A stretch of 64,000 nt of DNA from Phyllobacterium sp. T1293 (GCF_020731415.2 NZ_CP088273.1:129001-193000); one strand, 5' to 3'. Positions 1-8,670 are shown, counted from the stretch's first letter. A program made the numbers and translations. The notes: generated from the letters alone by a model not told the origin.

Positions 1-201
1 GTCAATGTGCCCTTGCAGGGCGCGTGGTTCCCGGATGCTTTTACCGGGCGCATGGCCAATCTGCAGCGTTTTGCCAGCGGCGAGGACAAGGAGCTGGTGA
101 GTTCCGTTGAAGATGCCTGGCACACCATGGCGCTGGTCGAGGCTGCTTATCAGTCAAGCGCAGCGCCCGCGACACCGCTCGCCCAAAAGCCGGAGGCCTG
201 A
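1..201 (+). CDS. C-terminal end of a Gfo/Idh/MocA-family oxidoreductase (partial, starts before the window)
   Basis: An open frame runs in from the left edge to TGA at 199-201. The 66 visible residues (WFPDAFTGRMANLQRFASGED, then VEDAWHTMALVEAAYQS) resemble the C-terminal part of Gfo/Idh/MocA sugar dehydrogenases, where a surface helix carries the last conserved segment. The NAD-binding domain and catalytic residues lie outside the window, so substrate cannot be judged. The stop codon directly abuts the ATG of the following MaoC-like gene (TGAATG), so the two are translationally linked. Its place at the head of an L-fucose breakdown cluster suggests a sugar dehydrogenase role, which is inference. 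Confidence 0.6.
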   Translation, partial: VNVPLQGAWFPDAFTGRMANLQRFASGEDKELVSSVEDAWHTMALVEAAYQSSAAPATPLAQKPEA

Positions 202-657
202 ATGTCAGAACAAACCGTTTATTTCGAGGAATACGAACTCGGCCATGTGCGCACCACGACGGGGCGAACCATAACCGAAACGGATTTCGTTGTGCATGCG
301 GGGCATACGGGCGATTTCTTCCCGCATCATATGGACGCTGAATTTGCCAAGACGACACCGTTCGGGCAGCGCGTGGCCCATGGCACGATGATTTTTTCGA
401 TTGGCGTCGGCTTGACGGCGAGCCTTATCAATCCCGTGGCTTTTTCCTATGGCTATGACCGTTTGCGGTTTGTGCGCCCGGTCTTCATTGGCGATACGAT
501 CCGCACGCGCGTGACGATCAGCGCCAAGGAAGATGACCCGAAACGGCCGGAAAGCGGGCGTGTGGTCGAGCGCTGCGAAGTTCTCAATCAACGCGGTGAA
601 GTTGTGCTGGCTGCCGACCACATCCTCATCGCCGAGCGCAAAACAAAAGTGATATGA
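202..657 (+). CDS. MaoC-like hot-dog-fold dehydratase
   Basis: The 151-residue protein is the right length for a single hot-dog MaoC/(R)-specific enoyl hydratase domain. It has the family core: the phrase [14 protein letters not shown] near residues 31-44 is the hydratase motif region with Asp and His, followed by [12 protein letters not shown] and [12 protein letters not shown]. MaoC proteins hydrate or dehydrate acyl-thioester or related substrates. Here the neighbours are sugar-acid enzymes (SDR, FAH hydrolase, fuconate dehydratase), so a fatty-acid role is unlikely, and a carbohydrate-derived substrate or a non-catalytic role is possible. It starts at the ATG right after the upstream stop. 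The next gene follows after 33 bases with a GGAGG ribosome binding site. Confidence 0.8.
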   Translation: MSEQTVYFEEYELGHVRTTTGRTITETDFVVHAGHTGDFFPHHMDAEFAKTTPFGQRVAHGTMIFSIGVGLTASLINPVAFSYGYDRLRFVRPVFIGDTIRTRVTISAKEDDPKRPESGRVVERCEVLNQRGEVVLAADHILIAERKTKVI

Positions 658-690
658 CGGGCACATCAATGTGCCAAATGGAGGTTTGAA

Positions 691-1425
691 ATGACAGGTA
701 AGCTTGAAGGCAAACGGGTTTTGATCACAGCGGCAGGGCAGGGCATCGGCCGTGCCTCTGCGTTGGCTTTTCTGCAGGAAGGCGCGATTGTTCACGCCAC
801 AGATATCAACCAGCAATTGCTCGATGCGCTACCAAAGGAAGCTGGCCTCAAACCGCGCAAGCTCGATGTGTTAAACACGGATGAAGTGACCAAAGTGATC
901 GGCGAGATTGGCCCGGTTGACGTGCTCTTCAACTGCGCCGGTTTCGTCCATAGCGGTTCCATACTGGAAATGCCCGATGCGGATCTGGAGTTCGCCCTCG
1001 ATCTCAATGTACGGGCCATGGTGCGTACGATCCGGGCCGTTCTGCCCGGTATGATCGAGCGCAAAGACGGCGCGATTATCAATATGTCGTCGGTTGCCAG
1101 CAGTGTGAAGGGCGTGCCGAACCGCTTCGCCTATGGCGTTACCAAGGCTGCCGTTCTCGGCCTGACGAAATCCGTGGCTGCGGAATATATCACGCAGGGC
1201 ATTCGCTGCAATGCGATATGCCCCGGCACGGTGGAAAGCCCGTCGCTGGAACAGCGCATGCGCGCCGGTGGCGACTATGAAGCGGCGCGCGCTGCTTTCA
1301 TCTCCCGCCAACCCATGGGTCGTCTCGGCCTGCCCGAAGAAATTGCCGATCTCGCTGTCTATCTCGCCGGTGCAACCTACACCACGGGACAGGCATACAA
1401 CATTGATGGCGGCTGGACCGTATAG
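691..1425 (+). CDS. SDR dehydrogenase, probably 2-keto-3-deoxy-L-fuconate dehydrogenase
   Basis: This is a classical short-chain dehydrogenase of 244 residues. The cofactor-binding stretch TAAGQGIG lies at residues 13-20, NCAG at 81-84, the catalytic Ser around 133-134, and Tyr148-x3-Lys152 in YGVTK. The chain ends with the typical NIDGGWTV. In L-fucose catabolism an SDR of this kind oxidises 2-keto-3-deoxy-L-fuconate with NAD to the 2,4-diketo acid, the substrate of the FAH-family hydrolase encoded next. The assignment to that step rests on the neighbouring hydrolase and L-fuconate dehydratase. The family itself is clear, while the exact substrate is inference. An AATGGAGG ribosome site precedes the ATG. 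Confidence 0.85.
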   Translation: MTGKLEGKRVLITAAGQGIGRASALAFLQEGAIVHATDINQQLLDALPKEAGLKPRKLDVLNTDEVTKVIGEIGPVDVLFNCAGFVHSGSILEMPDADLEFALDLNVRAMVRTIRAVLPGMIERKDGAIINMSSVASSVKGVPNRFAYGVTKAAVLGLTKSVAAEYITQGIRCNAICPGTVESPSLEQRMRAGGDYEAARAAFISRQPMGRLGLPEEIADLAVYLAGATYTTGQAYNIDGGWTV

Positions 1426-1583
1426 GAGGCCGTGTAAATCCACCCTGACGGGCATCTGATGCGATTTTCTGCACTTCCGGTGCTCATGGACGAAAATGTC
1501 CACTGCGCGCCGGTTCTCGAAAACCACACCAGCTCCCGCGTCAGGATGAATTTTCAAGAGCCTCCAAATAAAAGAAGGAATAA

Positions 1584-2432
1584 ATGATGAAGTATCTCCG
1601 TTACGGCGAAGCAGGGCAGGAAAAGCCCGGTGTGCTCGATGCCAAGGGGCAAATCCGCGATCTTTCCGGCAAGGTGAACGATCTTTCCGGTGCTGCACTT
1701 GATCCCGCTGCGCTGGCAAAACTTTCCGCTGCGGATGTGGAAAGCCTGCCTCTGGTCAGTGGCGATCCGCGCCTTGGCCCCTGCATTGCCGGGACTGGAA
1801 AGTTCATCTGTATCGGCCTGAATTATGCTGATCACGCGGCGGAATCCGGTATGGCGGTGCCGCCGGAACCCGTCATTTTCATGAAGGCAACATCGGCCAT
1901 TGTCGGCCCGAATGATGATCTTGTTATTCCGCGCGGTTCGCAGAAGACCGACTGGGAAGTCGAGCTTGGCATCGTCATTGGCCGGACGGCAAAATATGTC
2001 AGCGAGGCCGAAGCACTGGATTATGTCGCGGGCTACTGCACCGTGCATGATGTCAGCGAGCGCGCCTTCCAGATTGAACGTGCGGGCCAGTGGACCAAGG
2101 GCAAATCCTGCGACACGTTCGGTCCGACCGGCCCATGGCTGGTGACAAAGGATGAAATCACCGATCCGCAGAATCTCGGCGTGTGGCTGAAGGTCAATGG
2201 CGAGACAATGCAGAACGGCTCTACCAAGACCATGGTCTATGGTGCTGCATTCCTCGTCTCCTATCTCAGCCAGTTCATGTCGCTGCATCCCGGTGACATC
2301 ATCTCGACGGGAACACCGCCCGGCGTTGGCATGGGCATGAAGCCACCGCGCTACCTCAAAGCCGGTGATGTGATCGAGCTTGGCATTGATGGTCTTGGCA
2401 CCCAGAAACAGGTGGCTCGCGCCGACGTTTAG
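1584..2432 (+). CDS. FAH-family hydrolase, probably 2,4-diketo-3-deoxy-L-fuconate hydrolase
   Basis: The 282-residue protein has a short N-terminal domain and a fumarylacetoacetate-hydrolase fold. The segment FICIGLNYADHAAESG (about 74-89) carries the conserved His84. The metal-binding ExE is in DWEVELGIVIG (E125, E127), followed by VHDVSERAFQ and, near the end, GDIISTGTPPGVGMG. FAH-family enzymes split C-C bonds of diketo acids. In the non-phosphorylating fucose pathway this yields lactate and pyruvate. Two adjacent ATGs exist (1584, 1587) after the site AGAAGGAA. The 158 bases before it hold no gene. The start follows the SDR on the same strand and the fuconate dehydratase begins 39 bases downstream. 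Confidence 0.85.
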   Translation: MMKYLRYGEAGQEKPGVLDAKGQIRDLSGKVNDLSGAALDPAALAKLSAADVESLPLVSGDPRLGPCIAGTGKFICIGLNYADHAAESGMAVPPEPVIFMKATSAIVGPNDDLVIPRGSQKTDWEVELGIVIGRTAKYVSEAEALDYVAGYCTVHDVSERAFQIERAGQWTKGKSCDTFGPTGPWLVTKDEITDPQNLGVWLKVNGETMQNGSTKTMVYGAAFLVSYLSQFMSLHPGDIISTGTPPGVGMGMKPPRYLKAGDVIELGIDGLGTQKQVARADV

Positions 2433-2471
2433 TTCAGCGCTGATCCCGCAACATTATTCAAGAGGCATATT

Positions 2472-3749
2472 GTGACCCGCATCACCGATCTTCGCGTCTT
2501 CGACGTCCGCTTTCCCACCTCGCAGAGTCTGGATGGATCGGATGCCATGAACCCGGACCCGGATTATTCCGCCGCCTATGTTATCCTCGATACGGATAAC
2601 AAGGCGCTCTCCGGCCATGGCCTGACTTTCACCATTGGTCGCGGCAATGAAATCTGCTGCCTCGCGATTGAAGCGATGAAGCATCTTGTTGTCGGGCTTG
2701 AACTGGACTGGGTGAAGGAAAATCCGGGCCGTTTCTGGCATTTCATCACTGGCGACAGCCAGTTGCGCTGGATCGGGCCGGATAAGGGCGCGATGCATCT
2801 GGCAACCGGTGCCGTGGTCAATGCGGTATGGGATCTTTTGGCGAAAGAAGCGGGCAAGCCAGTCTGGCAGCTGGTTGGCGAAATGACGCCTGAGGAGATC
2901 GTCAATATTGTCGACTTCCGCTACCTGACTGATGTGCTGACACGCGAGGAAGCACTGGACATTCTGCGCAAGGCTGAGACCGGCAAGCGGGAGCGGATAG
3001 CGACGCTGAAGGCGGAGGGCTATCCCTGTTATACGACTTCGGCGGGCTGGCTGGGTTATTCCGACGAAAAGCTGCGCCGTCTTTGTCAGGAGGCTGTTGA
3101 TTCAGGCTTCAACCACATCAAGATGAAAGTTGGCCGCGATCTTGAGGACGATATCCGCCGTCTGACCATTGCGCGCGAGGTGATCGGGCCGGATCGTATC
3201 CTGATGATCGATGCCAATCAGGTATGGGAAGTCAACGAGGCCATCGATTGGGTGAAGAAGCTCGCCTTCGTCAAGCCGTTCTTCATCGAGGAACCGACCA
3301 GCCCCGATGATGTGGCTGGGCATCGCAAGATCCGGCAGGCGATCAAGCCTGTGAAGGTTGCCACGGGTGAGATGTGCCAGAACCGCATCATGTTCAAGCA
3401 GTTCATTGCCGAAGGCGCAATCGATGTGGTGCAGATCGATTCGTGCCGCATGGGCGGACTGAATGAAGTGCTTGCCGTGCTGCTGATCGCGGCGAAGTAC
3501 GAGCTGCCCGTCTGGCCGCATGCGGGCGGCGTGGGTCTGTGTGAATACGTGCAGCATCTGTCGATGATCGACTATATCGCCGTATCGGGCACGAAAGAGG
3601 GCCGGGTGATCGAATATGTCGACCATCTGCATGAGCATTTCATCGATCCCTGCAACATTCAGGACGCGGCCTATATGCCGCCATCCCTGCCGGGTTTCTC
3701 GATTGAAATGAAACAGGCTTCGATCGAGGAATATCTTTACCGGCCATAG
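2472..3749 (+). CDS. fucD: L-fuconate dehydratase (enolase superfamily)
   Basis: At 425 residues this matches the L-fuconate dehydratase length. The opening FPTSQSLDGSDAMNPDPDYS is the hallmark N-terminus of the Xanthomonas FucD group. Enolase-superfamily residues are in place: KMK with K217 and K219, metal ligands D247 (MIDANQ), E273 or E274 (FIEEP) and E300 (ATGEMCQ), and the catalytic His350 in WPHAGG. The enzyme dehydrates L-fuconate to 2-keto-3-deoxy-L-fuconate. The start is GTG at 2472. With the upstream SDR and FAH hydrolase it gives three consecutive steps of the non-phosphorylating L-fucose route. Fucose dehydrogenase and lactonase are not in the window and may lie to the left. Confidence 0.92.
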   Translation: MTRITDLRVFDVRFPTSQSLDGSDAMNPDPDYSAAYVILDTDNKALSGHGLTFTIGRGNEICCLAIEAMKHLVVGLELDWVKENPGRFWHFITGDSQLRWIGPDKGAMHLATGAVVNAVWDLLAKEAGKPVWQLVGEMTPEEIVNIVDFRYLTDVLTREEALDILRKAETGKRERIATLKAEGYPCYTTSAGWLGYSDEKLRRLCQEAVDSGFNHIKMKVGRDLEDDIRRLTIAREVIGPDRILMIDANQVWEVNEAIDWVKKLAFVKPFFIEEPTSPDDVAGHRKIRQAIKPVKVATGEMCQNRIMFKQFIAEGAIDVVQIDSCRMGGLNEVLAVLLIAAKYELPVWPHAGGVGLCEYVQHLSMIDYIAVSGTKEGRVIEYVDHLHEHFIDPCNIQDAAYMPPSLPGFSIEMKQASIEEYLYRP

Positions 3750-3858
3750 GCGGGCTTCATCTGCCTGACAAAGAGCTGTCCTATGGCGGAGGGATCATTT
3801 GCGTGCCAGTGAGTCCCATTGGCATGTGACACTCTCATTTACTCGTCACGGGGTTTCC

Positions 3859-4569
3859 ATGCTCGACCTGATCAAGCCTTCACTTGCCCGCTTTGCCGCC
3901 AGCCTTCACCCGGAGCCGCCCGTTCATCTTGGCAGACGCTATAACACCAAGGGCGAGTTTCAGCTTGAACCGGGCAATACGGTGGTCTGCCATCTGGTAA
4001 AAGGTTCTGAGTCTGAGGCGGCTGTTATTGCGGTGCGCGAGCGGATGCTGGCTATGCCCGATGCCGGGCAATTGGCATTCACACCCATCTCCAGCCTGCA
4101 CATGACCCTGTTTCAGGGTATCATCGAATATCGCCGCCGGGCATCCTTTTGGCCAGATGATGTTGCGCTTGAGACCAGTATTGATGATATGACCCAGCTT
4201 TATGTGGATCGTCTGCAGGATTTTGAAGGGTGTGGGCCATTTAATGTCAAAGTGATCGATGTCACACCTGCGGGACTTACGGTTGCCGGTGCGAGCGAAT
4301 ATGACGAGCGAATCCTGCGGGCCTGGCGCGACGCATTGGCCGTTCCGTTCGGGTATTGGCATCCTGATCACGACACCTATGTTTTCCATATTACACTGGC
4401 CTATGTGATCGAACGTTTTCCCGATGAACGGCTTGGCGCATGGCAGGCGCTTCTCGATGATTGCCTTGCTACCATTCAACGCGATGCGCCCATTATTGCG
4501 CTTAATCCCCCGGCTTTTTGCAGTTTCGTCGATATGAACCACTTTGAAGAGCTTGTTGTTCTCGGCTGA
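3859..4569 (+). CDS. DUF1868 protein, 2H-phosphoesterase-like
   Basis: The 236-residue protein carries two HxT motifs of the 2H phosphoesterase fold: SLHMTLFQG near residue 77 and FHITLAYV near residue 178, with the GNTVVCHL segment typical of DUF1868 proteins. Such folds act on 2',3'-cyclic phosphates or related esters. No substrate is known to me for this group. A longer frame begins at a TTG at 3799, but homology starts at the ATG at 3859 (MLDLIKPSLARF), which is chosen. It stands alone between the fucose genes and the riboswitch. Function is unassigned. Confidence 0.75.
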   Translation: MLDLIKPSLARFAASLHPEPPVHLGRRYNTKGEFQLEPGNTVVCHLVKGSESEAAVIAVRERMLAMPDAGQLAFTPISSLHMTLFQGIIEYRRRASFWPDDVALETSIDDMTQLYVDRLQDFEGCGPFNVKVIDVTPAGLTVAGASEYDERILRAWRDALAVPFGYWHPDHDTYVFHITLAYVIERFPDERLGAWQALLDDCLATIQRDAPIIALNPPAFCSFVDMNHFEELVVLG

Positions 4570-4683
4570 ATTAGGGGCACCTGCTGGCCATTCTGCGACA
4601 TAGTGTACAGTGTCGTCTTACGTAAATGGGATGTCGTTTCCGCACCTATTCTTTTTTTATGCCGAATGCTTTTATCGGGGCAC

Positions 4684-4860
4684 TTGAGGTGCCGCTTTTT
4701 TCTAGGGAAGCGGAGAATTGGGAAGCCGGTCGGAAACCCGGCGCTGCCCCCGCAACGGTAGTGGAGTGAAACACGGCATAACAGCCACTGGGCCACAACC
4801 CGGGAAGGCGTCGTGACAGCCGAGATGGCAACTCCAGAGCCCGGAAACCAGCCTCGGGAC
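4684..4860 (+). promoter_or_regulatory. Cobalamin (B12) riboswitch aptamer
   Basis: All conserved blocks of the cobalamin aptamer are present in order: AGGTGCC at 4687, GGGAAG near 4719, GCTGCCCCCGCAAC at 4743 (the B12-box core), GCCACTGGG near 4784, CGGGAAGGC near 4801, and AGCCCGGAAACC near 4838, with closing GAGG/CCTC pairing. Just after it a 6-bp hairpin (GATCGC-GGTGG-GCGATC, 4872-4888) abuts AAGGAG at 4889-4894, so control of translation by hiding this site is plausible. Bound adenosylcobalamin normally switches such genes off. The downstream genes encode a Rieske N-demethylase and its reductase. Upstream 4570-4683 holds no gene, only a T-run near 4650. Confidence 0.92.
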
Positions 4861-4993
4861 TGAAACCGACTGATCGCGGTGGGCGATCAAGGAGCATGAT
4901 TTTATGCGGGCATCGGCTTGTGCTGACCGTGTAGGCGTTCTTCCTCCGTCACCACCAGTCAGTTCTTTCGCAACATTGAGGCGAGGACACGAC

Positions 4994-6238
4994 ATGGATA
5001 TGCGCAACGAACTGCTCCGGAACCTGAAAAACCGGAAACCCGGCTACGGCCTCGAACAGGCCTTCTATTCCGATCCGGACTATTACCGTCTGGATATGGA
5101 AAATATTTTTTATCGTGACTGGCTGTTCATCGGCCATGATTGCGAAGTCACCAAGCCCGGCAATTTCTTCACCGTGCAGGTGGGTGACTATCCTGTGGTC
5201 ATCGTGCGTGACCGTCAGGGCCAGATTCGTGCTTTCCACAATTCCTGCCGCCATCGCGGTTCGCGCGTCTGTGCGGCTGAGCGCGGCACATCGGCGAAGC
5301 TCGTCTGCCCCTATCACCAGTGGACCTATGAGCTTGACGGCCGCCTGCTTTTCGCGCGCCAGATGGGCGATGATTTCGACCCCAGCCAGCACAGCCTCAA
5401 GCCTGTGCATTGCGAAAGCGTTGGTGGTTACATCTTCATCTGTCTTGCGCAGAACCCGACTGATTTCAGCGCAACCCGCGCACTGATCGAGCCTTACCTT
5501 GCACCGCATAAGCTCACCGACACAAAGGTTGCCTATCAGAGCACCATTGTGGAGAAGGGCAACTGGAAGCTCGTCTGGGAAAACAATCGCGAGTGCTATC
5601 ACTGCGTCGCCAACCATCCTGAACTGTGCAAGACTTTCCCGGAAGCGCCGAGTGTCACCGGTGTGCAGGGCGCCGGTGACGATCCTGAAATCGCTGAACA
5701 TTGGCAGCGTTGTGAAGCTGCGGGCCTCCCAAGCACTTTCCGCATGTCCGATGATGGTCAGTATCGCGCCACCCGTGTTCCGCTGCTGCGGGATTCGGAA
5801 AGCTATACGATGACCGGTCGCCGCGCCGTCGGTAAGCAGCTCAGCGATATTGTCAATGAGAAGCGGATCGGTTCGCTGTTGCTGTTCCATTATCCGACCA
5901 CCTGGAACCACATTCTTGGCGACCATGCCATTTCGTTCCGTGTGCTGCCGCTTGGCCCGGATGAAACACAGGTTACAACCAAGTGGCTGGTACATAAGGA
6001 TGCCGTCGAGGGCGTAGACTATAACCTCGAAGAACTGACGCATGTGTGGACGGAAACCAATGATCAGGACCGCCGTATTGTCGAGGAAAACGCTTTCGGT
6101 ATCCGCTCGCCCGCCTATGAACCCGGTCCCTATTCGACCGAACATGAAGGCGGCGTGCTGCAGTTCCTCGAATGGTATTGCAGGTTCATGGAAGAGCGTC
6201 TCACCGGCGGTGATACGCGGCTCAGCAAGGTAGCATAG
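4994..6238 (+). CDS. gbcA: Rieske-type N-demethylase, catalytic component (glycine betaine/stachydrine monooxygenase family)
   Basis: The 414-residue protein is a ring-hydroxylating-type oxygenase alpha subunit. The Rieske centre is C85-x-H87 and C105-x2-H108 (CRHRG, CPYHQW). The mononuclear iron site is in WENNRECYHCVANHPELC (E200, H203, H208). This WENNRECYHC block marks the quaternary-amine demethylases GbcA and Stc2, which remove a methyl group as formaldehyde from glycine betaine or proline betaine. An in-frame ATG at 4904 would add 30 non-homologous residues but sits 9 bases after the riboswitch-linked AAGGAG. The ATG at 4994 has its own GAGGCGAGG. Substrate cannot be settled between betaines. 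The reductase gene follows after 6 bases. Confidence 0.85.
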   Translation: MDMRNELLRNLKNRKPGYGLEQAFYSDPDYYRLDMENIFYRDWLFIGHDCEVTKPGNFFTVQVGDYPVVIVRDRQGQIRAFHNSCRHRGSRVCAAERGTSAKLVCPYHQWTYELDGRLLFARQMGDDFDPSQHSLKPVHCESVGGYIFICLAQNPTDFSATRALIEPYLAPHKLTDTKVAYQSTIVEKGNWKLVWENNRECYHCVANHPELCKTFPEAPSVTGVQGAGDDPEIAEHWQRCEAAGLPSTFRMSDDGQYRATRVPLLRDSESYTMTGRRAVGKQLSDIVNEKRIGSLLLFHYPTTWNHILGDHAISFRVLPLGPDETQVTTKWLVHKDAVEGVDYNLEELTHVWTETNDQDRRIVEENAFGIRSPAYEPGPYSTEHEGGVLQFLEWYCRFMEERLTGGDTRLSKVA

Positions 6239-6244
6239 GTAAAA

Positions 6245-7336
6245 ATGAATATGGGCGTTCCTCAGTCTTACCCGCACCTCGACCAGATGCAGCCGTGGAA
6301 TGATCGGCTGCATTTATTGGAGTGCCTGTCGATCATTGAGGAAGCGCCGAATGTGAAGACTTTCACATTCCGTTCCGACAATCAGAACTGGTTCCGCTAT
6401 GAGCCGGGCCAGTTCATGACCTTCGAACTGCCGACCCAGCCCGAAGCTGTATTGCGCACCTATACACTGTCATCCAGCCCGTCACGGCCATTCACTATTG
6501 CTGTGACGGTCAAAGCGCAGGAAGGCAGTATCGGCACCCGCTGGATGCTGGATCATCTGACGCCGGGTGTCCGGCTGAAGGCATTCGGGCCGCTCGGCGA
6601 TTTTTCCATGCGCAAGCATCCGGGCGAAAAATATCTGTTCATCTCGGCGGGATCGGGCATTACACCGATGATGTCGATGACCCGCTGGATGCATGATTGC
6701 GCGCCGCAGAGCGATATCAGCTTCGTTACCTGCGCCCGCCGCCCCAGCGATATTATTTTCCGCCGGGAACTGGAATATCTCACCAGCTGCATGCCCAATC
6801 TGAAACTGTCGTTTCTGATCAAGGAACACGAGATGGGGCAGCTTTGGACCGGCATTCGCGGCAGGCTTGAGGCGCCCAAACTGCCGCTGCTTTCGCCTGA
6901 CTTCAAGGATCGGACAATTTTCTGCTGTGGCCCGGAAGGTTTCATGCGGGATGTGCGTACCATGCTTGAGGCCAATGGCTTTGATATGGCGCATTATCAT
7001 CAGGAAAGCTTTGGCCCTGCCGCCGAGCCGGTATTGCCCATGCTCGATGTCATTTCCACGGAAGCATTGGAATCGGCTGCCACGATCACCTTCTCCATGT
7101 CTGGAATGGAAGTGCCCTGCATGCCGGGTGATACGATCCTGAAAGCAGCGCGTGGTGCGGGTATCCGCATTGCTGCCGCTTGCGAATCCGGCCTGTGCGG
7201 CACCTGCAAGGTGATGAAACTGTCGGGCAAATCCGAGATGGATCACAACGGCGGTATTCTCGATGAGGAAATCGACGAGGGGTTTGTGCTTGCCTGCTGC
7301 ACGAAGCCGCTTGGCAATGTGGAAATCGAGGCCTGA
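6245..7336 (+). CDS. gbcB: Flavin/2Fe-2S ferredoxin reductase partner of the Rieske demethylase
   Basis: The 363-residue protein has the order FAD-binding barrel, NAD-binding domain, C-terminal plant-type ferredoxin. Visible signatures are LRTYTLSSSP for flavin, FISAGSGITPMMSM for NAD, FCCGPEGFM, and the cluster ligands CESGLCGTCK with a final Cys about 30 residues on (LACCTKP). This is the layout of GbcB and related reductases that pass electrons from NADH to the Rieske oxygenase. It begins 6 bases after the oxygenase stop, so the two form one transcription unit under the riboswitch. The pairing with a betaine-type substrate is inferred from the oxygenase. Confidence 0.87.
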   Translation: MNMGVPQSYPHLDQMQPWNDRLHLLECLSIIEEAPNVKTFTFRSDNQNWFRYEPGQFMTFELPTQPEAVLRTYTLSSSPSRPFTIAVTVKAQEGSIGTRWMLDHLTPGVRLKAFGPLGDFSMRKHPGEKYLFISAGSGITPMMSMTRWMHDCAPQSDISFVTCARRPSDIIFRRELEYLTSCMPNLKLSFLIKEHEMGQLWTGIRGRLEAPKLPLLSPDFKDRTIFCCGPEGFMRDVRTMLEANGFDMAHYHQESFGPAAEPVLPMLDVISTEALESAATITFSMSGMEVPCMPGDTILKAARGAGIRIAAACESGLCGTCKVMKLSGKSEMDHNGGILDEEIDEGFVLACCTKPLGNVEIEA

Positions 7337-7393
7337 TTATTGCCGTTTGGCTATTCTTCATTTCAATAAAATAAATGTGCTAGTATTCAGCGC

Positions 7394-8293
7394 ATGAATT
7401 TGCGATCTGTCGATTTGAACCTGCTCGTGGTGCTCGATGCGCTTCTGGATGAAGCGCATGTGTCGCGTGCGGCTGACCGGCTTGGCCTCTCGCAGCCCGC
7501 CACCTCAAGCGCGCTCGATCGTTGCCGCCATCTGTTCGAGGATGCGTTGCTGGAACGTGGCAAGGGGATGATGCGGTTGACGCCAAAGGCCGAATCGCTG
7601 CGCGTGCCCATCAAAAACCTCCTGGCGCAGATTACGCTCGTTCTTGATCCACCCGACATTGATCTTGCCACCATTCACCAGACGGTGCGCATACTCACTG
7701 CCGATCTTCCGGCTGTGGCGATCATCGGGCCTTTGCGCGAGAGGCTTGCACGATCAGCGCCCGGTATTGATCTGGTGATCCAGCCCTGGCATGGCACTGA
7801 GGATTCGCTGGACAAGCTTGCGAAAGGGGCGGTTGACCTCGCCGTGGCGGTTTTCCCGAAAACGGATGTTTCGTTCCGGCGTGTGGATTTGCTGCACGAG
7901 CACTATGTGGTGATGATGCGCAATGATCATCCCGCGGCAAAGGATTTTACACTCGACCGTTGGCTGGAATTCCCGCATGTGATCGTTTCGGGGCAGGGGC
8001 ATCGGTACAGTCCACTGGATGAGGAACTGGCAAAGATTGGCCGCGAGCGCCGGGTGGGCATCGTTGTTCCGAGCTTTCTGATGGTCCCGCCGCTGGTTGA
8101 AAATTCCGACATGATTGCAATGACGCCGAGCCTATGTGTTCCAGCGGATGCAAGCGGTTTCGCGTTGTTTGAACCGCCTATTCCGGTCGAGGGCTTTACG
8201 CTGCATCTGGCATGGCATGTCAGGCGCGACGAGGATCGCGCCGTTCAGCATGTGGGGGGTATTATCAGGGAGTTGTTGCAGAGTCCGGTATGA
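7394..8293 (+). CDS. LysR-family transcriptional regulator
   Basis: At 299 residues this has the LysR length. The N-terminal winged helix reads MNLRSVDLNLLVVLDALLDEAHVSRAADRLGLSQPATSSAL (given here in shortened sense: helix-turn-helix at about 20-42), and a substrate-binding domain follows. Its opening MNLRSVDLNLL is typical of the NodD-like branch. It lies 57 bases after the ferredoxin reductase on the same strand and is probably the regulator of the demethylase genes, or reads through from them. The short upstream gap is AT-rich (AATAAAATAAATGTG). The inducer cannot be inferred. Confidence 0.85.
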   Translation: MNLRSVDLNLLVVLDALLDEAHVSRAADRLGLSQPATSSALDRCRHLFEDALLERGKGMMRLTPKAESLRVPIKNLLAQITLVLDPPDIDLATIHQTVRILTADLPAVAIIGPLRERLARSAPGIDLVIQPWHGTEDSLDKLAKGAVDLAVAVFPKTDVSFRRVDLLHEHYVVMMRNDHPAAKDFTLDRWLEFPHVIVSGQGHRYSPLDEELAKIGRERRVGIVVPSFLMVPPLVENSDMIAMTPSLCVPADASGFALFEPPIPVEGFTLHLAWHVRRDEDRAVQHVGGIIRELLQSPV

Positions 8294-8332
8294 GATTTCT
8301 GCGCTGCATGAACATTGTGTGTGGCGTGGTGC

Positions 8333-8653
8333 GTGGTTCGACAAGCTCACCATGAGGGGCTTGGGTGGATGCAATGCTAATCGCAGAGATTGCAGAACTT
8401 GGCTTCCCCCGTCACACCCAATTCCGTCATCCTCAGTCCTCGGGTTTAACCCGAGGATGACCCGAGGACCCACAATTTAAAAGCTGCGAGCATCCAAGTT
8501 CGTTCAATCTCCTTAACCGTGGTCCTCGGGTCAAGCCCGAGGATGACGGAGAGGGTGAGGTTGCAGGGAGTTTTACTCTGCAATCTCTGCGATTAGCATT
8601 GCATCCTCACTCTCCCTCATGGAGAGCTTGTCGAACCACGAACCACGAACCAC
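8333..8653. repeat. Inverted-repeat element, copy 1, with two nested CCTCGGG palindromes
   Basis: The left arm begins GTGGTTCGACAAGCTCACC and runs through a TGCAATGCTAATCGCAGAGA stretch. The right arm is its reverse complement and ends in repeated CGAACCA units. The arms pair over roughly 60 bases with few mismatches. Between them are two palindromes of the type GTCATCCTCGG...CCGAGGATGAC (about 8427-8465 and 8521-8550). No gene fits here. This fills the gap between the LysR gene and purU. The element belongs to a family present at least seven times in the window. Confidence 0.85.
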
Positions 8654-8670
8654 ACTGCAGATTTATAATG

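Noticed and set aside
3799..3858. Upstream TTG start for the DUF1868 protein
   Set aside because: The 20 added residues have no family likeness, and ATG 3859 matches the domain start.
4949..6313. 454-codon open frame on the minus strand
   Set aside because: It is fully antisense to the Rieske oxygenase, shows no family motif and has no ribosome site. High GC keeps stop codons rare on this strand.
7337..7393. Possible small gene or terminator between the reductase and LysR genes
   Set aside because: Only 57 AT-rich bases, with no stem and no frame.
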